Shown here one piece after another: positions 43,074-54,256 of a stretch of DNA of 64,000 nt. Source of the DNA: Bacillus sp. EB01 (lineage in GTDB: Bacteria > Bacillota > Bacilli > Bacillales > Cytobacillaceae); NCBI RefSeq assembly GCF_000613125.1, contig NZ_HG964497.1:478823-542822 (forward strand), given 5' to 3'. Each line of letters opens with the position of its first letter. The stretch's first letter is position 1. The position numbers and the translations under genes were made by a program. The notes beneath the pieces are model-generated. The model saw only the letters and a list, made by a program, of their open reading frames with translations. It was not told where the DNA came from and searched no databases.

Positions 43074-46000
43074 TTACATGTTACGGCGATATTGGCCGCC
43101 AACCTCGTATAGTGCATGAGTAATTTGGCCAAGGCTTGCTACCTTTACCGTTTTCATTAGCTCGGCAAAAATATTCCCTCCAGATACTGCCGCTTCTTTA
43201 AGCTGCTTCAATGCATTCGCCGCCTTGTCTGCATGTTTCTCCTGGAACTTGCGAAGATTGGCAATTTGAAGCTCCTTTTCTTCCTTGGAGGCTCTGGCTA
43301 TCTCCATATTGTCCATTTCCTGCTCTGAAGGAGGATTCGGATTCAGGTACGTATTCACACCGATAATCGGTAGTTCACCGGAATGTTTTTTCATTTCATA
43401 ATACATTGATTCATCCTGGATTTTTCCTCGCTGATATTGCGTTTCCATTGCTCCAAGGACGCCGCCGCGATCATTGATTCGCTCGAATTCCTGAAGAACC
43501 GCTTCCTCAACAAGGTCCGTTAACTCATCAATGATGAACGCTCCCTGCAGCGGGTTTTCATTTTTTGACAGGCCGTGTTCCTTGGTAATGATCATTTGGA
43601 TCGCCATTGCCCTGCGGACCGACTCTTCTGTCGGAGTTGTAATCGCCTCGTCATAGGCATTTGTATGGAGAGAATTGCAATTATCCTGCAATGCCATCAA
43701 CGCCTGCAGCGTAGTCCGAATATCATTGAAGTCAATTTCCTGGGCATGGAGCGAGCGTCCGGAAGTCTGAATATGATACTTAAGCTTCTGGCTGCGTTCA
43801 TTCGCTCCATATTTATCACGCATGACTGTTGCCCAAATCCGCCGGGCTACCCGGCCAATGACTGTATATTCCGGATCAAGTCCATTTGAAAAAAAGAAGC
43901 TCAAGTTTGGCGCGAATTCATTGATATCCATCCCGCGGCTCAAATAGTACTCCACATAGGTGAACCCGTTTGCCAGGGTGAAGGCTAGCTGAGAAATTGG
44001 ATTGGCTCCCGCTTCTGCAATATGATAGCCAGATATGGAGACAGAGTAATAATTGCGAACCTGATGGTCAATGAAATACTGCTGAATATCTCCCATCATC
44101 CTTAGCGCAAATTCAGTGGAGAAAATACATGTATTTTGTCCTTGGTCTTCTTTGAGGATATCGGCCTGAACGGTACCACGGACATTTTTGAGTGTATAAG
44201 CCCGAACCTCCGCGAATTCCTCTACCGTCAGCATCCTTCCAAGCTCCGCTTCCTTCTTTTCAACCTGCTGATGGATGGCAGTATTCATGAACATCGCGAG
44301 AATGATTGGTGCCGGCCCATTGATAGTCATGGACACTGAAGTGGACGGGTGGCATAAGTCAAATCCTTTATACAGTTTATTCATATCATCAAGCGTACAG
44401 ATCGAAACTCCGCTCTCGCCAATTTTCCCATAAATATCAGGACGGTAATCCGGATCCTCCCCATAAAGGGTAACAGAGTCAAACGCGGTGCTAAGCCGTT
44501 TTGCAGTATCATCCTTTGAAAGATAATGGAAGCGGCGATTTGTCCGTTCTGGAGTCCCTTCACCCGCAAACTGCCTTTTTGGATCCTCGCCTTCACGCTT
44601 GAACGGGAACACTCCTGCGGTATAAGGGAATGACCCCGGAACATTTTCACGATACACCCAGCGGAGAATTTCGCCATAATCTTTGTATTTCGGGAGGGCA
44701 ACCTTGGGAATATCCAGTCCTGACAGGCTCTTTGATTTCAGCGCTGTACGAATTTCCTTATCACGGATTCTGACCACATACTCATCCGCCGCATAATCCG
44801 CTTTCTGTTTTTCCCAACCGTCTAAAACTGCCTTGGATTCAGGAGACAGCGCAGCGACAGTATTTTCTTTCAGCTTATTCAATTCATCAAGCAAATCTTT
44901 GCTGCTCGTTTGGCCCAGTGAATTAAGGACTCCCTCTATTTGAAATAGCTTTCTCGCCAATTCCGCCTGCTGTTCTGCCTTTTTATGATAATTGCGCACA
45001 GTTTCGCCAATTTCCCTTAGATAGTATCTGCGGTCGGTCGGAATGATAACATTTTGTTTTTCAACTAAAGCTTTTTTGTTAAAAGAGGTCTGCCAATCAT
45101 TACCAGACTTTTCATTTATTTTTTCAATCAAAGCAGCAAATACTGCGTTGGTACCCTGATCATTGAACTGGCTTGCAATGGTCCCATATACCGGCATATC
45201 ATCCGGGTCTTTTTCAAACAGCATACGGCTGCGCTGATATTGCTTCTGTACTTGGCGCTTGGCATCCTCCGATCCTTTCCTCTCAAACTTGTTGATGACA
45301 ATCAGGTCCGCAAAATCAATCATGTCAATTTTCTCAAGCTGAGAAGGAGCGCCGAATTCACTTGTCATGACATACATGGAGATGTCGCAAATCTCGGTAA
45401 TAGCTGCATCTCCCTGGCCAATTCCGCTCGTCTCCACGACGACGAGATCAAAGCCAGCCGCCTTGGCAACTGAAACCGCATCCTTAATTGCAAGTGACAG
45501 CTCGCTGCGAGAGGCCCTTGTTGCAAGACTCCTCATATAGACGCGAGGATTAAATATTGAGTTCATCCGAATTCGATCACCCAGAAGCGCACCGCCTGTT
45601 TTTTGCTTGGTTGGGTCGACAGAAAGGATGGCAACCTTTTTATCGGGAAGTTCATTGAGAAAGCGGCGAATCAGCTCGTCGGTCAAAGAACTTTTTCCAG
45701 CGCCGCCTGTTCCGGTGATTCCAACAACCGGCACTTTCTGTGCAGCAGATCTGACCTTTTCAATGACCTCCGCAGCTGCGGCAGCCTCTTCACCTGAAGC
45801 TACATGGTACTCCGCAAGGGTAATTAGCTTGGCAAGGGACCTGATATCCCCAGATTTTAACCCCTCAATCTCCGAGGTGAGGTCGTTGGGGATTGTTGAG
45901 AAATCACACTCCCTAACCATCCTGTTAATCATCCCCTGCAGGCCATGCTTGCGGCCATCTTCCGGAGAAAAAATTCCGGATATACCGTACTCATGAAGTT

Positions 46001-46334
46001 CCTTTATCTCTCGAGGTATGATAACACCGCCTCCGCCGCCATAAATGCGGATATGGCTTGCGCCTCTTTCCTTCAGCAGGTCATACATATATTTAAAATA
46101 CTCAACATGCCCGCCCTGGTAGGAGGATATTGCAATACCTTGGGCATCTTCCTGAATCGCAGCATTGACTACCTCTTCAACCGAACGATTATGTCCAAGA
46201 TGAATGACCTCAACGCCAGTCGATTGCAGTATTCTCCTCATAATATTGATTGAAGCATCATGCCCGTCAAACAGGCTTGACGCTGTCACAAAACGGACGT
46301 GATGCACAGGTTTGTAAATTTCTTTTACGCTCAT
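43074..46334 (-). CDS. icmF: Fused isobutyryl-CoA mutase IcmF
   Basis: B12-dependent mutase interconverting isobutyryl-CoA and n-butyryl-CoA, fused to its own G-protein chaperone. 1086 residues: N-terminal cobalamin-binding domain (about 10-145, His25 in FDGHDAS), MeaB-like GTPase (about 165-420, P-loop [12 protein letters not shown] at 205-216, [11 protein letters not shown]), and a C-terminal substrate-binding TIM barrel (about 560-1086, [27 protein letters not shown]). Start ATG with AAAGGAGGAAC upstream. It lies 14 bases behind a TetR gene, in one operon. The neighbouring acyl-CoA dehydrogenases and thiolase fit branched-chain and butyryl-CoA metabolism. A dispersed repeat follows the stop. 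Confidence 0.96.
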   Translation of the reverse strand: MSVKEIYKPVHHVRFVTASSLFDGHDASINIMRRILQSTGVEVIHLGHNRSVEEVVNAAIQEDAQGIAISSYQGGHVEYFKYMYDLLKERGASHIRIYGGGGGVIIPREIKELHEYGISGIFSPEDGRKHGLQGMINRMVRECDFSTIPNDLTSEIEGLKSGDIRSLAKLITLAEYHVASGEEAAAAAEVIEKVRSAAQKVPVVGITGTGGAGKSSLTDELIRRFLNELPDKKVAILSVDPTKQKTGGALLGDRIRMNSIFNPRVYMRSLATRASRSELSLAIKDAVSVAKAAGFDLVVVETSGIGQGDAAITEICDISMYVMTSEFGAPSQLEKIDMIDFADLIVINKFERKGSEDAKRQVQKQYQRSRMLFEKDPDDMPVYGTIASQFNDQGTNAVFAALIEKINEKSGNDWQTSFNKKALVEKQNVIIPTDRRYYLREIGETVRNYHKKAEQQAELARKLFQIEGVLNSLGQTSSKDLLDELNKLKENTVAALSPESKAVLDGWEKQKADYAADEYVVRIRDKEIRTALKSKSLSGLDIPKVALPKYKDYGEILRWVYRENVPGSFPYTAGVFPFKREGEDPKRQFAGEGTPERTNRRFHYLSKDDTAKRLSTAFDSVTLYGEDPDYRPDIYGKIGESGVSICTLDDMNKLYKGFDLCHPSTSVSMTINGPAPIILAMFMNTAIHQQVEKKEAELGRMLTVEEFAEVRAYTLKNVRGTVQADILKEDQGQNTCIFSTEFALRMMGDIQQYFIDHQVRNYYSVSISGYHIAEAGANPISQLAFTLANGFTYVEYYLSRGMDINEFAPNLSFFFSNGLDPEYTVIGRVARRIWATVMRDKYGANERSQKLKYHIQTSGRSLHAQEIDFNDIRTTLQALMALQDNCNSLHTNAYDEAITTPTEESVRRAMAIQMIITKEHGLSKNENPLQGAFIIDELTDLVEEAVLQEFERINDRGGVLGAMETQYQRGKIQDESMYYEMKKHSGELPIIGVNTYLNPNPPSEQEMDNMEIARASKEEKELQIANLRKFQEKHADKAANALKQLKEAAVSGGNIFAELMKTVKVASLGQITHALYEVGGQYRRNM

Positions 46335-46348
46335 TCATGTTCCTCCTT

Positions 46349-47014
46349 TCAATACGCAGACTGTGAATAGTGTCCGCCCTGTTTCCCTTTGCTGATCCCC
46401 GAAAGAAGCAAAGTAGTCTGATGTTCAATGTATTCCTCAAGCGTGAACCTTTTTCTTAACGCCCAGCGCCTGAAACCCCACATTTGGCCGAGCACAATAA
46501 TGTCATGCGAAATAAGTTCGGCTTCTTTCTCCGAAAGCTCCAACTCTCCATTGGCAATACACCGGTTAATCAATTCCCGGAACATGCCAGCCATTTCGTT
46601 TTCTTTTTTAAAAACATATGGCAAAGCATCTTTTGTGAGCGATTTCGCTTCCTGGTACATGACCAGGACTTCATCCTGCATGTCATCCATAATCCTGAAA
46701 TAGTCGGCTATTCCCTGCTTCAGGCTTTCGAGTGTATTGCCCTTATTATTCAGGTCCTTCATCAGCTGGGTTGCTACTTGGTCGTATATGCTGTCGCACA
46801 CGAGATAAAGCACATCTTCCTTCGTGCGGATATATTCATAGAGGGTCCCGATAGAGAAGCCAGAGGCCCTCGCAATTTCTCTTGTTGTTGTACGGTGGAA
46901 CCCCTTTTGTTTAAAAAGTGCAACCGCACCCCTGATCATCTGGCTGCGTCTCCTTTTGACAAGAAGTTCATCTTTTACGGAAGCTTGGACTTCCCTTTTT
47001 TTCAAAAATCCCAC
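46349..47014 (-). CDS. TetR/AcrR family transcriptional regulator
   Basis: 221 residues. N-terminal helix-turn-helix (about 25-70: IRGAVALFKQKGFHRTTTREIARASGFSIGTLYEYI cut to its key parts RTTTREIA and SIGTLYEY), C-terminal helical ligand domain with an EYIEHQTTLLLSGI tail. Such regulators near acyl-CoA genes usually sense acyl-CoA. First gene of the tetR-icmF operon. Start GTG 47014 with AAAGGCG upstream; a TTG at 47005 is possible. Confidence 0.92.
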   Translation of the reverse strand: MGFLKKREVQASVKDELLVKRRRSQMIRGAVALFKQKGFHRTTTREIARASGFSIGTLYEYIRTKEDVLYLVCDSIYDQVATQLMKDLNNKGNTLESLKQGIADYFRIMDDMQDEVLVMYQEAKSLTKDALPYVFKKENEMAGMFRELINRCIANGELELSEKEAELISHDIIVLGQMWGFRRWALRKRFTLEEYIEHQTTLLLSGISKGKQGGHYSQSAY

Positions 47015-47293
47015 CGCCTTTGTTCGTTTTTAGCGATCTATTGCTTTCTAATCCGCTAGGGTTTCATGTTAATTGGAAAAATGAGTTCTAGCCTACAGAT
47101 ACAAAGCACTCAGGAAATGCTGCTGAGCACTAATCTCCCTGAAACCGTTCGTCAATGACTAACCAACTTGCCGTCTGGCTCGAAAAGTTCTTGAAATTGT
47201 TCTTCCAGGACATTTTGACTTGCTGCCGCCCCCGAAATGTCCTTGAAACATTTCGGCATCTCAAAGTATGCCCCTACTAGCCCACGTAGCAAA

Positions 47294-48433
47294 TTACTTC
47301 GTCAGCATCCTTGAGATGACGAGGCGCTGAATTTCCTGGGTGCCCTCGTAGATTTGAGTAATCTTTGCATCACGCATGAACCGTTCAACCGGATAGTCCT
47401 TTGTATAGCCATAGCCGCCAAACACCTGAACAGCTTCAGTTGTAACCTGCATTGCCGTATCTCCGGCAAACAACTTTGCCATAGCAGAAGCCTTGGCGTA
47501 TGGAAGCCCTTCTGATTCCAGCCAAGCCGCCTGATAGGTTAATAGCCTGGAAGCCTCAATGGCAGTTGCCATATCTGCAAGCTTAAAGGATATTCCCTGA
47601 TTGGCTGCAATCGGCTTTCCGAACTGCTGTCGTTCCTTTGCATAGTCAACCGCTGCATCAAGAGCGCCCTGGGCAATCCCAACAGCCTGGGCAGCAATCC
47701 CGTTCCGGCCGCCATCTAGCGTCATCATCGCGATCTTGAAGCCCTCGCCCTCTTCACCTAGTCGGTTCTCAATCGGAACACGGCAGTCTTCAAAAATAAT
47801 TTCCGTTGTTGGTGATGACCTGATACCCAGTTTCTTTTCCTTTTTACCAACCGAAAAGCCCGCAAAGTCTTTTTCAATAATGAAGGCCGTCGTTCCCTTT
47901 TGGCGGCTGGATGCATCAGTCAGGGCAAAGACCACATAAATATCGGCAATACCGCCGTTTGTAATGAAAATCTTTGAGCCATTTAGTACATAATTGTCTC
48001 CGTCAAGACGGGCGGTTGTCCTCATCCCTCCCGCATCTGAGCCGCTTCCAGGTTCAGTCAAGCCATAAGCGCCAATCTTTGAACCCTCAGCCATCGGGCG
48101 AAGATACTTTTGCTTTTGTTCTTCATTGCCGAATTTATAAATCGGCCAGCCAGCAAGCGAAGTATGAGCGGACAGAGTCACACCTGTTGACGCACAGACG
48201 CGGGAAAGCTCTTCTACTGCAATGCAGTAAGCGAGATAGTCGCTTCCGATGCCGCCATACTCCTCAGGCCAGGGAATCCCGGTAAGTCCTAGCTCAGCCA
48301 TTTTGTCAAACAGCTCCCTGTCGAATCGCTCTTCTTCGTCGCGTTCCGCTGCGGTCGGCGCAACCTCATTCCTCGCAAAATCTCGGACCATTTTCCGAAT
48401 CATTTCATGTTCTTCGCTTAATTTGAAATTCAT
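47294..48433 (-). CDS. acdA: Acyl-CoA dehydrogenase AcdA
   Basis: FAD flavoenzyme introducing the alpha-beta double bond into acyl-CoA. 379 residues, complete: [47 protein letters not shown] and [12 protein letters not shown] with the catalytic Glu. The N terminus [18 protein letters not shown] and length match B. subtilis AcdA. 32 bases behind the second dehydrogenase, the last gene of the thiolase operon. Confidence 0.95.
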   Translation of the reverse strand: MNFKLSEEHEMIRKMVRDFARNEVAPTAAERDEEERFDRELFDKMAELGLTGIPWPEEYGGIGSDYLAYCIAVEELSRVCASTGVTLSAHTSLAGWPIYKFGNEEQKQKYLRPMAEGSKIGAYGLTEPGSGSDAGGMRTTARLDGDNYVLNGSKIFITNGGIADIYVVFALTDASSRQKGTTAFIIEKDFAGFSVGKKEKKLGIRSSPTTEIIFEDCRVPIENRLGEEGEGFKIAMMTLDGGRNGIAAQAVGIAQGALDAAVDYAKERQQFGKPIAANQGISFKLADMATAIEASRLLTYQAAWLESEGLPYAKASAMAKLFAGDTAMQVTTEAVQVFGGYGYTKDYPVERFMRDAKITQIYEGTQEIQRLVISRMLTK

Positions 48434-48465
48434 GTTCCATCCCCCTCAATCTAGTAAAAAGTGAC

Positions 48466-49584
48466 TTAAAGCTGCCGGGCAATAACGTGCCGCTGGATTT
48501 CACTGGTTCCTTCATAAATCTCTGTTACCTTCGCATCACGGAACAGCCGCTCAACCGGATATTCCTCTGTATAGCCATATCCGCCAAACACTTGGATTGC
48601 TTCCGTTGTCGTTCGCACCGCGGTCTTTGAGGCAAAAAGCTTTGCCATCGAGGCTTCCAAGCTGCATTTTTTCCCTTCTGACCTAAGTGAAGCTGCCCGG
48701 TACACTAGCAGCCTTGAAGCTTCAACAGCAGTTGCCATGTCAGCCAGTTTAAAGCCAATTCCTTGATTGGCTGCAATCGGTTTTCCAAACTGATGCCTTT
48801 CCTGGGCATAGCGTACCGCTTCCAAAAGCGCCGCCTCGGCAATTCCAAGCGCCTGCGCCCCTATCCCGATTCGGCCGCCATCCAGATTGGACATTGCAAT
48901 TTTGAAGCCCTGGCCTTTTTCCCCAAGAAGATTTTCACGCGGAACCTTCATATCCTCAAATGTAAGCTGGACAGTCCGCGACCCATGCAGCCCCATTTTC
49001 TTTTCGTCTTTTCCAATGACCAGACCAGGTAACCCCTTTTCAACAATGAACGCTGAAATTTCCTCCTCAGCGGTTCTCGCAAACACTATGTAAATGTCAG
49101 CTTCCCCGCCATTTGTGATGAACACCTTTGACCCATTGAGAACGTAATGATCACCTTTAAGGACTGCCTTCGATTTTAATGCTCCTGCATCGGATCCCGC
49201 ACTTGGCTCAGTCAGGCAGAACGCCCCAAGCAATTGCCCTGAAGCCATTCCCGGAACATACTTTTTCTTTTGTTCCTCTGTTCCAAAATAAAGAATCGGG
49301 TTTGTTCCAACTGACGTATGCACACTCAGGATAACGCCGACAGCCGCACTTACCCTTGAAATTTCATTGATGGCAATGATGTAGGACATAAAATCCATCC
49401 CCGCGCCGCCGTACTCCTCCGGAACTGGAATGCCCATTAGCCCAAGGTCACCCATCTTTGCGATCAGCTCCCTCGGGAACTCGCCCTGTTCCATCCTATC
49501 CACCCATGGTGCGATCTCTTTCTCTGCAAAATCACGCACCATCTTCCTCATCATGTCATGCTCTTCAGTAAAGCGAATATCCAT
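48466..49584 (-). CDS. Acyl-CoA dehydrogenase, short-chain/butyryl-type
   Basis: 372 residues, paralogous to the downstream AcdA at roughly half identity. [46 protein letters not shown] and catalytic YEGTSEIQRHVI. Start ATG with CAGGGGGATAAGG upstream, 44 bases behind hbd. Chain length preference is not visible; beside hbd and thiolase, butyryl-CoA is likely. Confidence 0.93.
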   Translation of the reverse strand: MDIRFTEEHDMMRKMVRDFAEKEIAPWVDRMEQGEFPRELIAKMGDLGLMGIPVPEEYGGAGMDFMSYIIAINEISRVSAAVGVILSVHTSVGTNPILYFGTEEQKKKYVPGMASGQLLGAFCLTEPSAGSDAGALKSKAVLKGDHYVLNGSKVFITNGGEADIYIVFARTAEEEISAFIVEKGLPGLVIGKDEKKMGLHGSRTVQLTFEDMKVPRENLLGEKGQGFKIAMSNLDGGRIGIGAQALGIAEAALLEAVRYAQERHQFGKPIAANQGIGFKLADMATAVEASRLLVYRAASLRSEGKKCSLEASMAKLFASKTAVRTTTEAIQVFGGYGYTEEYPVERLFRDAKVTEIYEGTSEIQRHVIARQL

Positions 49585-49628
49585 CCTTATCCCCCTGTCC
49601 GGCAGATCGCCTGGCAGTTAACTGGTAT

Positions 49629-50477
49629 TTAATATTCGTAGAAGCCGCGGCCTGACTTTTTCCCAAGCCAGCCGGCTTTTACATATTTCCTTAATAGCGG
49701 GCATGGACGGTACTTGCTGTCTCCAAAGCCTTCATAGAGCGTTTCCATAATATACAGGCAAGTATCAAGCCCGATGAAGTCCGCTAAAGTTAGTGGTCCC
49801 ATGGGATGATTCATCCCAAGCTTCATGACCTCATCTATCGCTTCCTTTGTAGCCACACCTTCATACAGCGTATAAATGGCCTCATTGATCATCGGCATCA
49901 AAATCCGATTCGAAACAAAACCTGGAAAGTCATTCACTTCAACCGGAACTTTTCCAAGGACACGCGTCATCTCTTCAATCTGACTGTACACCTCATCAGC
50001 CGTCGCGAGTCCGCGGATAATCTCCACCAGCTTCATGACTGGCACCGGATTCATAAAGTGCATGCCAATTACCTTTTCAGGCCGTTTCGTTGCCGCCGCA
50101 ATCTCCGTAATTGGCAGCGATGACGTATTACTCGCAAGAATCGCATGCGGAGGGGCAAACCCATCCAGCCTGCTGAAAATATCCGTTTTCACATCCATAT
50201 TTTCTACGGCAGCCTCAATCACAAGGTCAACGGAAGCCGCATCTTCAAGCGAGGTTGAAGCTGAAATTTTGCCAAGCGCCTCTTCCATTCCAGCCGCCTC
50301 AAGTTTTCCTTTTTCCACTGCTCTGGTGAGATTCTTCTTAATTCCTAATAAACCACGCTCCACAAATTCCGGCTTCAAATCATTGAGTAAAACCGAATAC
50401 CCTGCCTGCGCGCATACCTGGGCGATTCCCGAACCCATCTGGCCCGCCCCAATGACCATAACATTCTTGATTCCCAT
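49629..50477 (-). CDS. hbd: 3-hydroxybutyryl-CoA dehydrogenase
   Basis: NAD(P)-dependent oxidation of 3-hydroxyacyl-CoA (MmgB-like). 282 residues: Rossmann [20 protein letters not shown], catalytic His/Asn in [15 protein letters not shown], and C-terminal domain [16 protein letters not shown]. Start ATG with GGAGGGGATAGG upstream; 30 bases behind thl. Confidence 0.95.
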   Translation of the reverse strand: MGIKNVMVIGAGQMGSGIAQVCAQAGYSVLLNDLKPEFVERGLLGIKKNLTRAVEKGKLEAAGMEEALGKISASTSLEDAASVDLVIEAAVENMDVKTDIFSRLDGFAPPHAILASNTSSLPITEIAAATKRPEKVIGMHFMNPVPVMKLVEIIRGLATADEVYSQIEEMTRVLGKVPVEVNDFPGFVSNRILMPMINEAIYTLYEGVATKEAIDEVMKLGMNHPMGPLTLADFIGLDTCLYIMETLYEGFGDSKYRPCPLLRKYVKAGWLGKKSGRGFYEY

Positions 50478-50507
50478 CCTATCCCCTCCATTTCTGAACC
50501 TAGCAAT

Positions 50508-51695
50508 CTATCGTTTTGGAACCTCAATCATAATCGCGTCACCCTGGCCGCCGCCGCTGCAAATCGCCGCAATCCCTAGACTAGCGCCCCGGCGCTTCAG
50601 CTCGTGCATCAGCGTCACAATCACCCGTGCCCCGCTCGCTCCAATCGGATGCCCAAGCGCCACCGCTCCGCCATTGACATTAACCTTCTCAGGGTCAAGC
50701 CCGGCAATCTTGTTTGAAGCAAGCGCAACAGCCGAGAACGCCTCATTGATTTCGAACAAGTCAATTTCCTCAAGCGACCTTCCCGTTTTTTGTAAAAGGT
50801 CGTTGATAACCAGCCCCGGCGTCTGGGGAAAGTCCTTGGCTTCGAGAGCAATTGCCGTATGGCCTACAATCACAGCACCTATTTCTCGTCCTTCGCGCAT
50901 GGCCCTGTCTTCACTCATTAACACAAGCGCGCTAGCTCCATCATTGATACCAGGTGCATTGCCGGCTGTAATCGTTCCATCTTTGTCAAACGCCGATTTA
51001 AGTGCTGACAGTTTTTCAAGTGTTGTATCTTTCCTTACAGATTCATCTTCTTTCACAATTATTGGATTACCTTTGCGCTGCGGCACCGCAACAGGAACAA
51101 TTTCCTCTGCGAACACACCACTATCCATTGCCTTGGCTGCAAGATGATGGCTCCTGAGTGCCCATAAATCCTGCTCATCACGGGTAATCCCCATTTCCTG
51201 AGCTGTTGAATTTCCATACGACCCCATATGGACGCCAGTGAAACTGCAGCTCAAACCATCGACAATCATCAAGTCCTTCATTTGGGCATCACCCATCCTG
51301 AATCCAAAACGAGCTTTTGGCAAAATATATGGGGCGTTGCTCATCGACTCCATGCCCCCGGCAACGATCACCTCAGCATCACCCGCGCGAATGATCTGGT
51401 CACCGAGCGTCACGCTGCGCATTCCCGATGCACAAACCTTATTGACCGTCTCGGTTTTAACCTCCCAGGGAATCCCCGCGTGCCTTGCTGCCTGCCTTGA
51501 TGGAAGCTGTCCCTGCCCTCCTTGGAGGACTGTGCCAAGAATCACCTCATCCACCTCATCCGGAGCCACTCCTGCCCGGTTGAGAGCCTCCTTAACCGCA
51601 ATGCCTCCTAGTTCGGAAGCAGTAAAGCTGCTTAATCCGCCGCCAAACTTGCCAAACGGTGTACGAACCCCACTCAAAATGACTGTCTTTGCCAT
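50508..51695 (-). CDS. thl: Acetyl-CoA acetyltransferase (thiolase)
   Basis: Condenses or cleaves acetoacetyl-CoA. 395 residues with nucleophile Cys in VNKVCASGMRS, NINEAF-type FEINEAFSAVAL, GGAVALGHPIGASGAR and catalytic Cys in AAICSGGGQGDA. Start ATG 51695 with AGGGGATGG upstream. First gene of thl-hbd-acd-acdA; a cre-like site is about 260 bases upstream. Confidence 0.96.
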   Translation of the reverse strand: MAKTVILSGVRTPFGKFGGGLSSFTASELGGIAVKEALNRAGVAPDEVDEVILGTVLQGGQGQLPSRQAARHAGIPWEVKTETVNKVCASGMRSVTLGDQIIRAGDAEVIVAGGMESMSNAPYILPKARFGFRMGDAQMKDLMIVDGLSCSFTGVHMGSYGNSTAQEMGITRDEQDLWALRSHHLAAKAMDSGVFAEEIVPVAVPQRKGNPIIVKEDESVRKDTTLEKLSALKSAFDKDGTITAGNAPGINDGASALVLMSEDRAMREGREIGAVIVGHTAIALEAKDFPQTPGLVINDLLQKTGRSLEEIDLFEINEAFSAVALASNKIAGLDPEKVNVNGGAVALGHPIGASGARVIVTLMHELKRRGASLGIAAICSGGGQGDAIMIEVPKR

Positions 51696-51760
51696 CAGAA
51701 CCATCCCCTTTGTTTTTTGATACTAGAAACTTACGAAAACAAAGTTAGTAGACTGCCTTC

Positions 51761-51861
51761 TAATCGACTCTGGCTTGGTTTTTTGCTGTTTACGGTGGTT
51801 TAGACTAGCCCCTAATCTACTCTAGCCTGGTTTTTTTACTCTTACGGTCGTTTAGACTGGC
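51761..51861. repeat. Two imperfect direct repeats of about 50 bp
   Basis: TAATCGACTCTGGCTTGGTTTT...TTTAGACTAGC at 51761-51809 and TAATCTACTCTAGCCTGGTTTT...TTTAGACTGGC at 51813-51861, in the thl leader. Confidence 0.75.
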
Positions 51862-51956
51862 ATTTCAGCAGTCCTTACTAAAAAAATCTAAATAACTGTA
51901 AAAATCTTTTTTACTTCTTCCATTTCGACTGAACGCTCGCTCGACTTAACTTAAAA

Positions 51957-51970
51957 TGAAAGCGCTTTTA
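51957..51970. promoter_or_regulatory. cre-like site (CcpA operator)
   Basis: TGAAAGCGCTTTTA fits TGWAARCGYTWNCW in 13 of 14 positions. It lies between the ywjF terminator and thl. Carbon catabolite repression of beta-oxidation genes by CcpA is established in B. subtilis. Confidence 0.6.
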
Positions 51971-51990
51971 TTTACAGCTATAATTTTACA

Positions 51991-52064
51991 ACAAGAAAAG
52001 CAGGAACTGAAATTTTAAACACAACATTCTTAATTTTGTGTCTTCTCATGTCCCTGCTTTTTAA
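51991..52064 (-). terminator. Terminator after ywjF
   Basis: Minus strand AAAAGCAGGGAC...GTTCCTGCTTTTCTTG enclosing a second hairpin ACACAA/TTGTGT. Confidence 0.7.
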
Positions 52065-52071
52065 CAAGTGA

Positions 52072-54183
52072 TTATGAAACCAGCGCGGCTGATGTTCCGA
52101 TCACCGACTTTTCCAGGAGCTCGGCAACATCGTAAGTTCCTACACTTTCTTCAACTTCCTTTGCCTTTGTGCCGTCAGAAAGCATCGTCAAGCAGTACGG
52201 ACAGCCGGACGATATAACAGATGGATTCACCGCCAGCGCCTGCTCAGTCCTGGCAACATTAATTCTGTGTCCGGTTTCCTCTTCCATCCACATCAAGCCG
52301 CCTCCAGCACCGCAGCACATGCCATTTTCACGGTTGCGTTCCATTTCTGCGAGTTTGACACCGGGAATGGATTTTAAGATTTCTCGTGGTGCATCATACA
52401 CGCCGTTATAACGGCCAAGGTAACACGAGTCATGGAACGTTATTGTTTCATTCATCTCATGCCTAGGGACGAGCCTGCCTTCCCTGACCAGTTCAAATAA
52501 TAATTCAGTATGATGATAAACTTCTGCCTCAAACCCGAAATCCGGATACTCATTTTTAAAGATATTGTAGGCATGCGGGTCGATTGTAACGATTTTTTTC
52601 ACGTCATTCTTTTCAAACTCTTCGATATTCTTTGTAGCCAGCTCCTGAAACAGGAACTCGTTGCCGAGGCGGCGCGGTGTATCTCCGGAGTTCTTTTCCT
52701 TATTGCCAAGGATGGCAAATTTGACACCAGCCTCATTCAGCAGCCTTGCAAAGGATAGGGCGATTTTCTGGCTTCTGTTGTCATAGGAGCCCATTGAACC
52801 GACCCAGAACAAGTACTCGAATTCCTCACCTGACTTCTTTGCTTCCTTCACAGTTGGAACAAGGACGTCTTCACGTGCCTCACGCCAATCTTCCCGTTCT
52901 TTACGGTTTAAGCCCCAAGGATTTCCCTGGCGTTCAATGTTGGTCATGGCCCGCTGTGCATCTGGTTTAACCTTTCCTTCTGTTAAAACTAGATAACGTC
53001 GCAGGTCGATAATTTTATCTACATGCTCATTCATAACCGGGCATTGGTCTTCACAATTGCGGCATGTTGTACAGGCCCATAGCTCTTCCTCCGTAATGAT
53101 GTCCCCGACCAGGCTCGGGCTGTAGGCAGCCGCAGCCGCAGCCTCACCTGCCCCACTTCCTGCCGAAGCCAGCGCAAGCTTGTTGCCGGTTGTACTGGCA
53201 AATGCATAGGTTGGCACCCATGGCTGCTTCTGTGTGACTGCCGCCCCATAATTGGTGAGATGATCCCGCAGCTTGACGATTATATCCATCGGAGACAGCA
53301 TTTTCCCTGTACCAGTTGCAGGACACATATTTGTACATCGTCCGCACTCTACACACGCATAAAAGTCAATCATTTGCAGCTGATTAAAATCTTCTATTTT
53401 GCCGACACCAAAACTCTCCTGTGTTTCATCTTCAAAATCAATTTTTTTCAGCTTCCCAACAGGTCCTGTCCGGCTAAAATAAGTGTTTACCGGACCTGCG
53501 ATAAGGTGGGCATGCTTCGATTGTGGTACATATACGAGGAAGGATAACAGGAGCAGCAAATGAATCCACCAGGCAATGTAAAATAGAGTGATTGCGGCTG
53601 TCTTTCCAAGCCATCCAAAGCCTGCAGCAATAACAGATGCTACTGGCTCAGCAACAGAAGCCTCGCCACCATGCCAAATTATGGCCATTGCATTGCCAAA
53701 AAGGACCGACACCATCAGCCCGCCAATAAAAATTAATACAAGTCCCGACTTGAAATTCCGCTTAAGACGGACAAGTTTTTCAACATAGCGGCGATAAAAT
53801 GCCCAGATAACAGCTACTAAAATCATTAAAGTGACGATTTCCTGAAAGAAGGTGAAACCAGTGTAAAGAGGTCCAAGCGGCAAGTGAGAGCCGGGTTTTA
53901 TCCCTTTCCAGATGAAATCAATTGCTCCAAACTGAACTAGAATAAATCCATAAAAAAACATTACATGGATAATTCCGCTCTTTTTATCTTTCAACAACTT
54001 CTTTTGGCCAAAAACATTTGTCCAGATTTTTTGCCACCGCTCTTTGGCTGCTGCATCGAATTCAGCTTTTCTGCCAAGCTTGATATAGGCAACCCGCGTT
54101 TTAACAACATAAACAAACAAACTGAGTGCGTAAGCGGTTACAAATAAGAATGCAATCAAGTTTACCCATAACAATCCATTCAC
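52072..54183 (-). CDS. ywjF: Membrane Fe-S oxidoreductase YwjF (heterodisulfide reductase-like)
   Basis: 703 residues. N-terminal membrane part (about 1-245) with five or so helices like a nitrate-reductase-gamma/cytochrome b domain; two 4Fe-4S motifs CVECGRCTNMCP and CTTCRNCEDQCP in the middle; C-terminal CCG-type domains (FHDSCYLGRYN, GMCCGAGGG, SGCPYCL). Thought to pass electrons from acyl-CoA dehydrogenases via ETF to quinone. It stands alone with its own promoter, a palindromic operator and terminator, just upstream of the thiolase operon. Confidence 0.93.
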   Translation of the reverse strand: MNGLLWVNLIAFLFVTAYALSLFVYVVKTRVAYIKLGRKAEFDAAAKERWQKIWTNVFGQKKLLKDKKSGIIHVMFFYGFILVQFGAIDFIWKGIKPGSHLPLGPLYTGFTFFQEIVTLMILVAVIWAFYRRYVEKLVRLKRNFKSGLVLIFIGGLMVSVLFGNAMAIIWHGGEASVAEPVASVIAAGFGWLGKTAAITLFYIAWWIHLLLLLSFLVYVPQSKHAHLIAGPVNTYFSRTGPVGKLKKIDFEDETQESFGVGKIEDFNQLQMIDFYACVECGRCTNMCPATGTGKMLSPMDIIVKLRDHLTNYGAAVTQKQPWVPTYAFASTTGNKLALASAGSGAGEAAAAAAYSPSLVGDIITEEELWACTTCRNCEDQCPVMNEHVDKIIDLRRYLVLTEGKVKPDAQRAMTNIERQGNPWGLNRKEREDWREAREDVLVPTVKEAKKSGEEFEYLFWVGSMGSYDNRSQKIALSFARLLNEAGVKFAILGNKEKNSGDTPRRLGNEFLFQELATKNIEEFEKNDVKKIVTIDPHAYNIFKNEYPDFGFEAEVYHHTELLFELVREGRLVPRHEMNETITFHDSCYLGRYNGVYDAPREILKSIPGVKLAEMERNRENGMCCGAGGGLMWMEEETGHRINVARTEQALAVNPSVISSGCPYCLTMLSDGTKAKEVEESVGTYDVAELLEKSVIGTSAALVS

Positions 54184-54256
54184 TTGAAACTCCCCCTCCG
54201 TATTCTCCTTCTGCCCCTTTTAATTCTTTACGAAAAATTCAGAACTATCTATCTGT

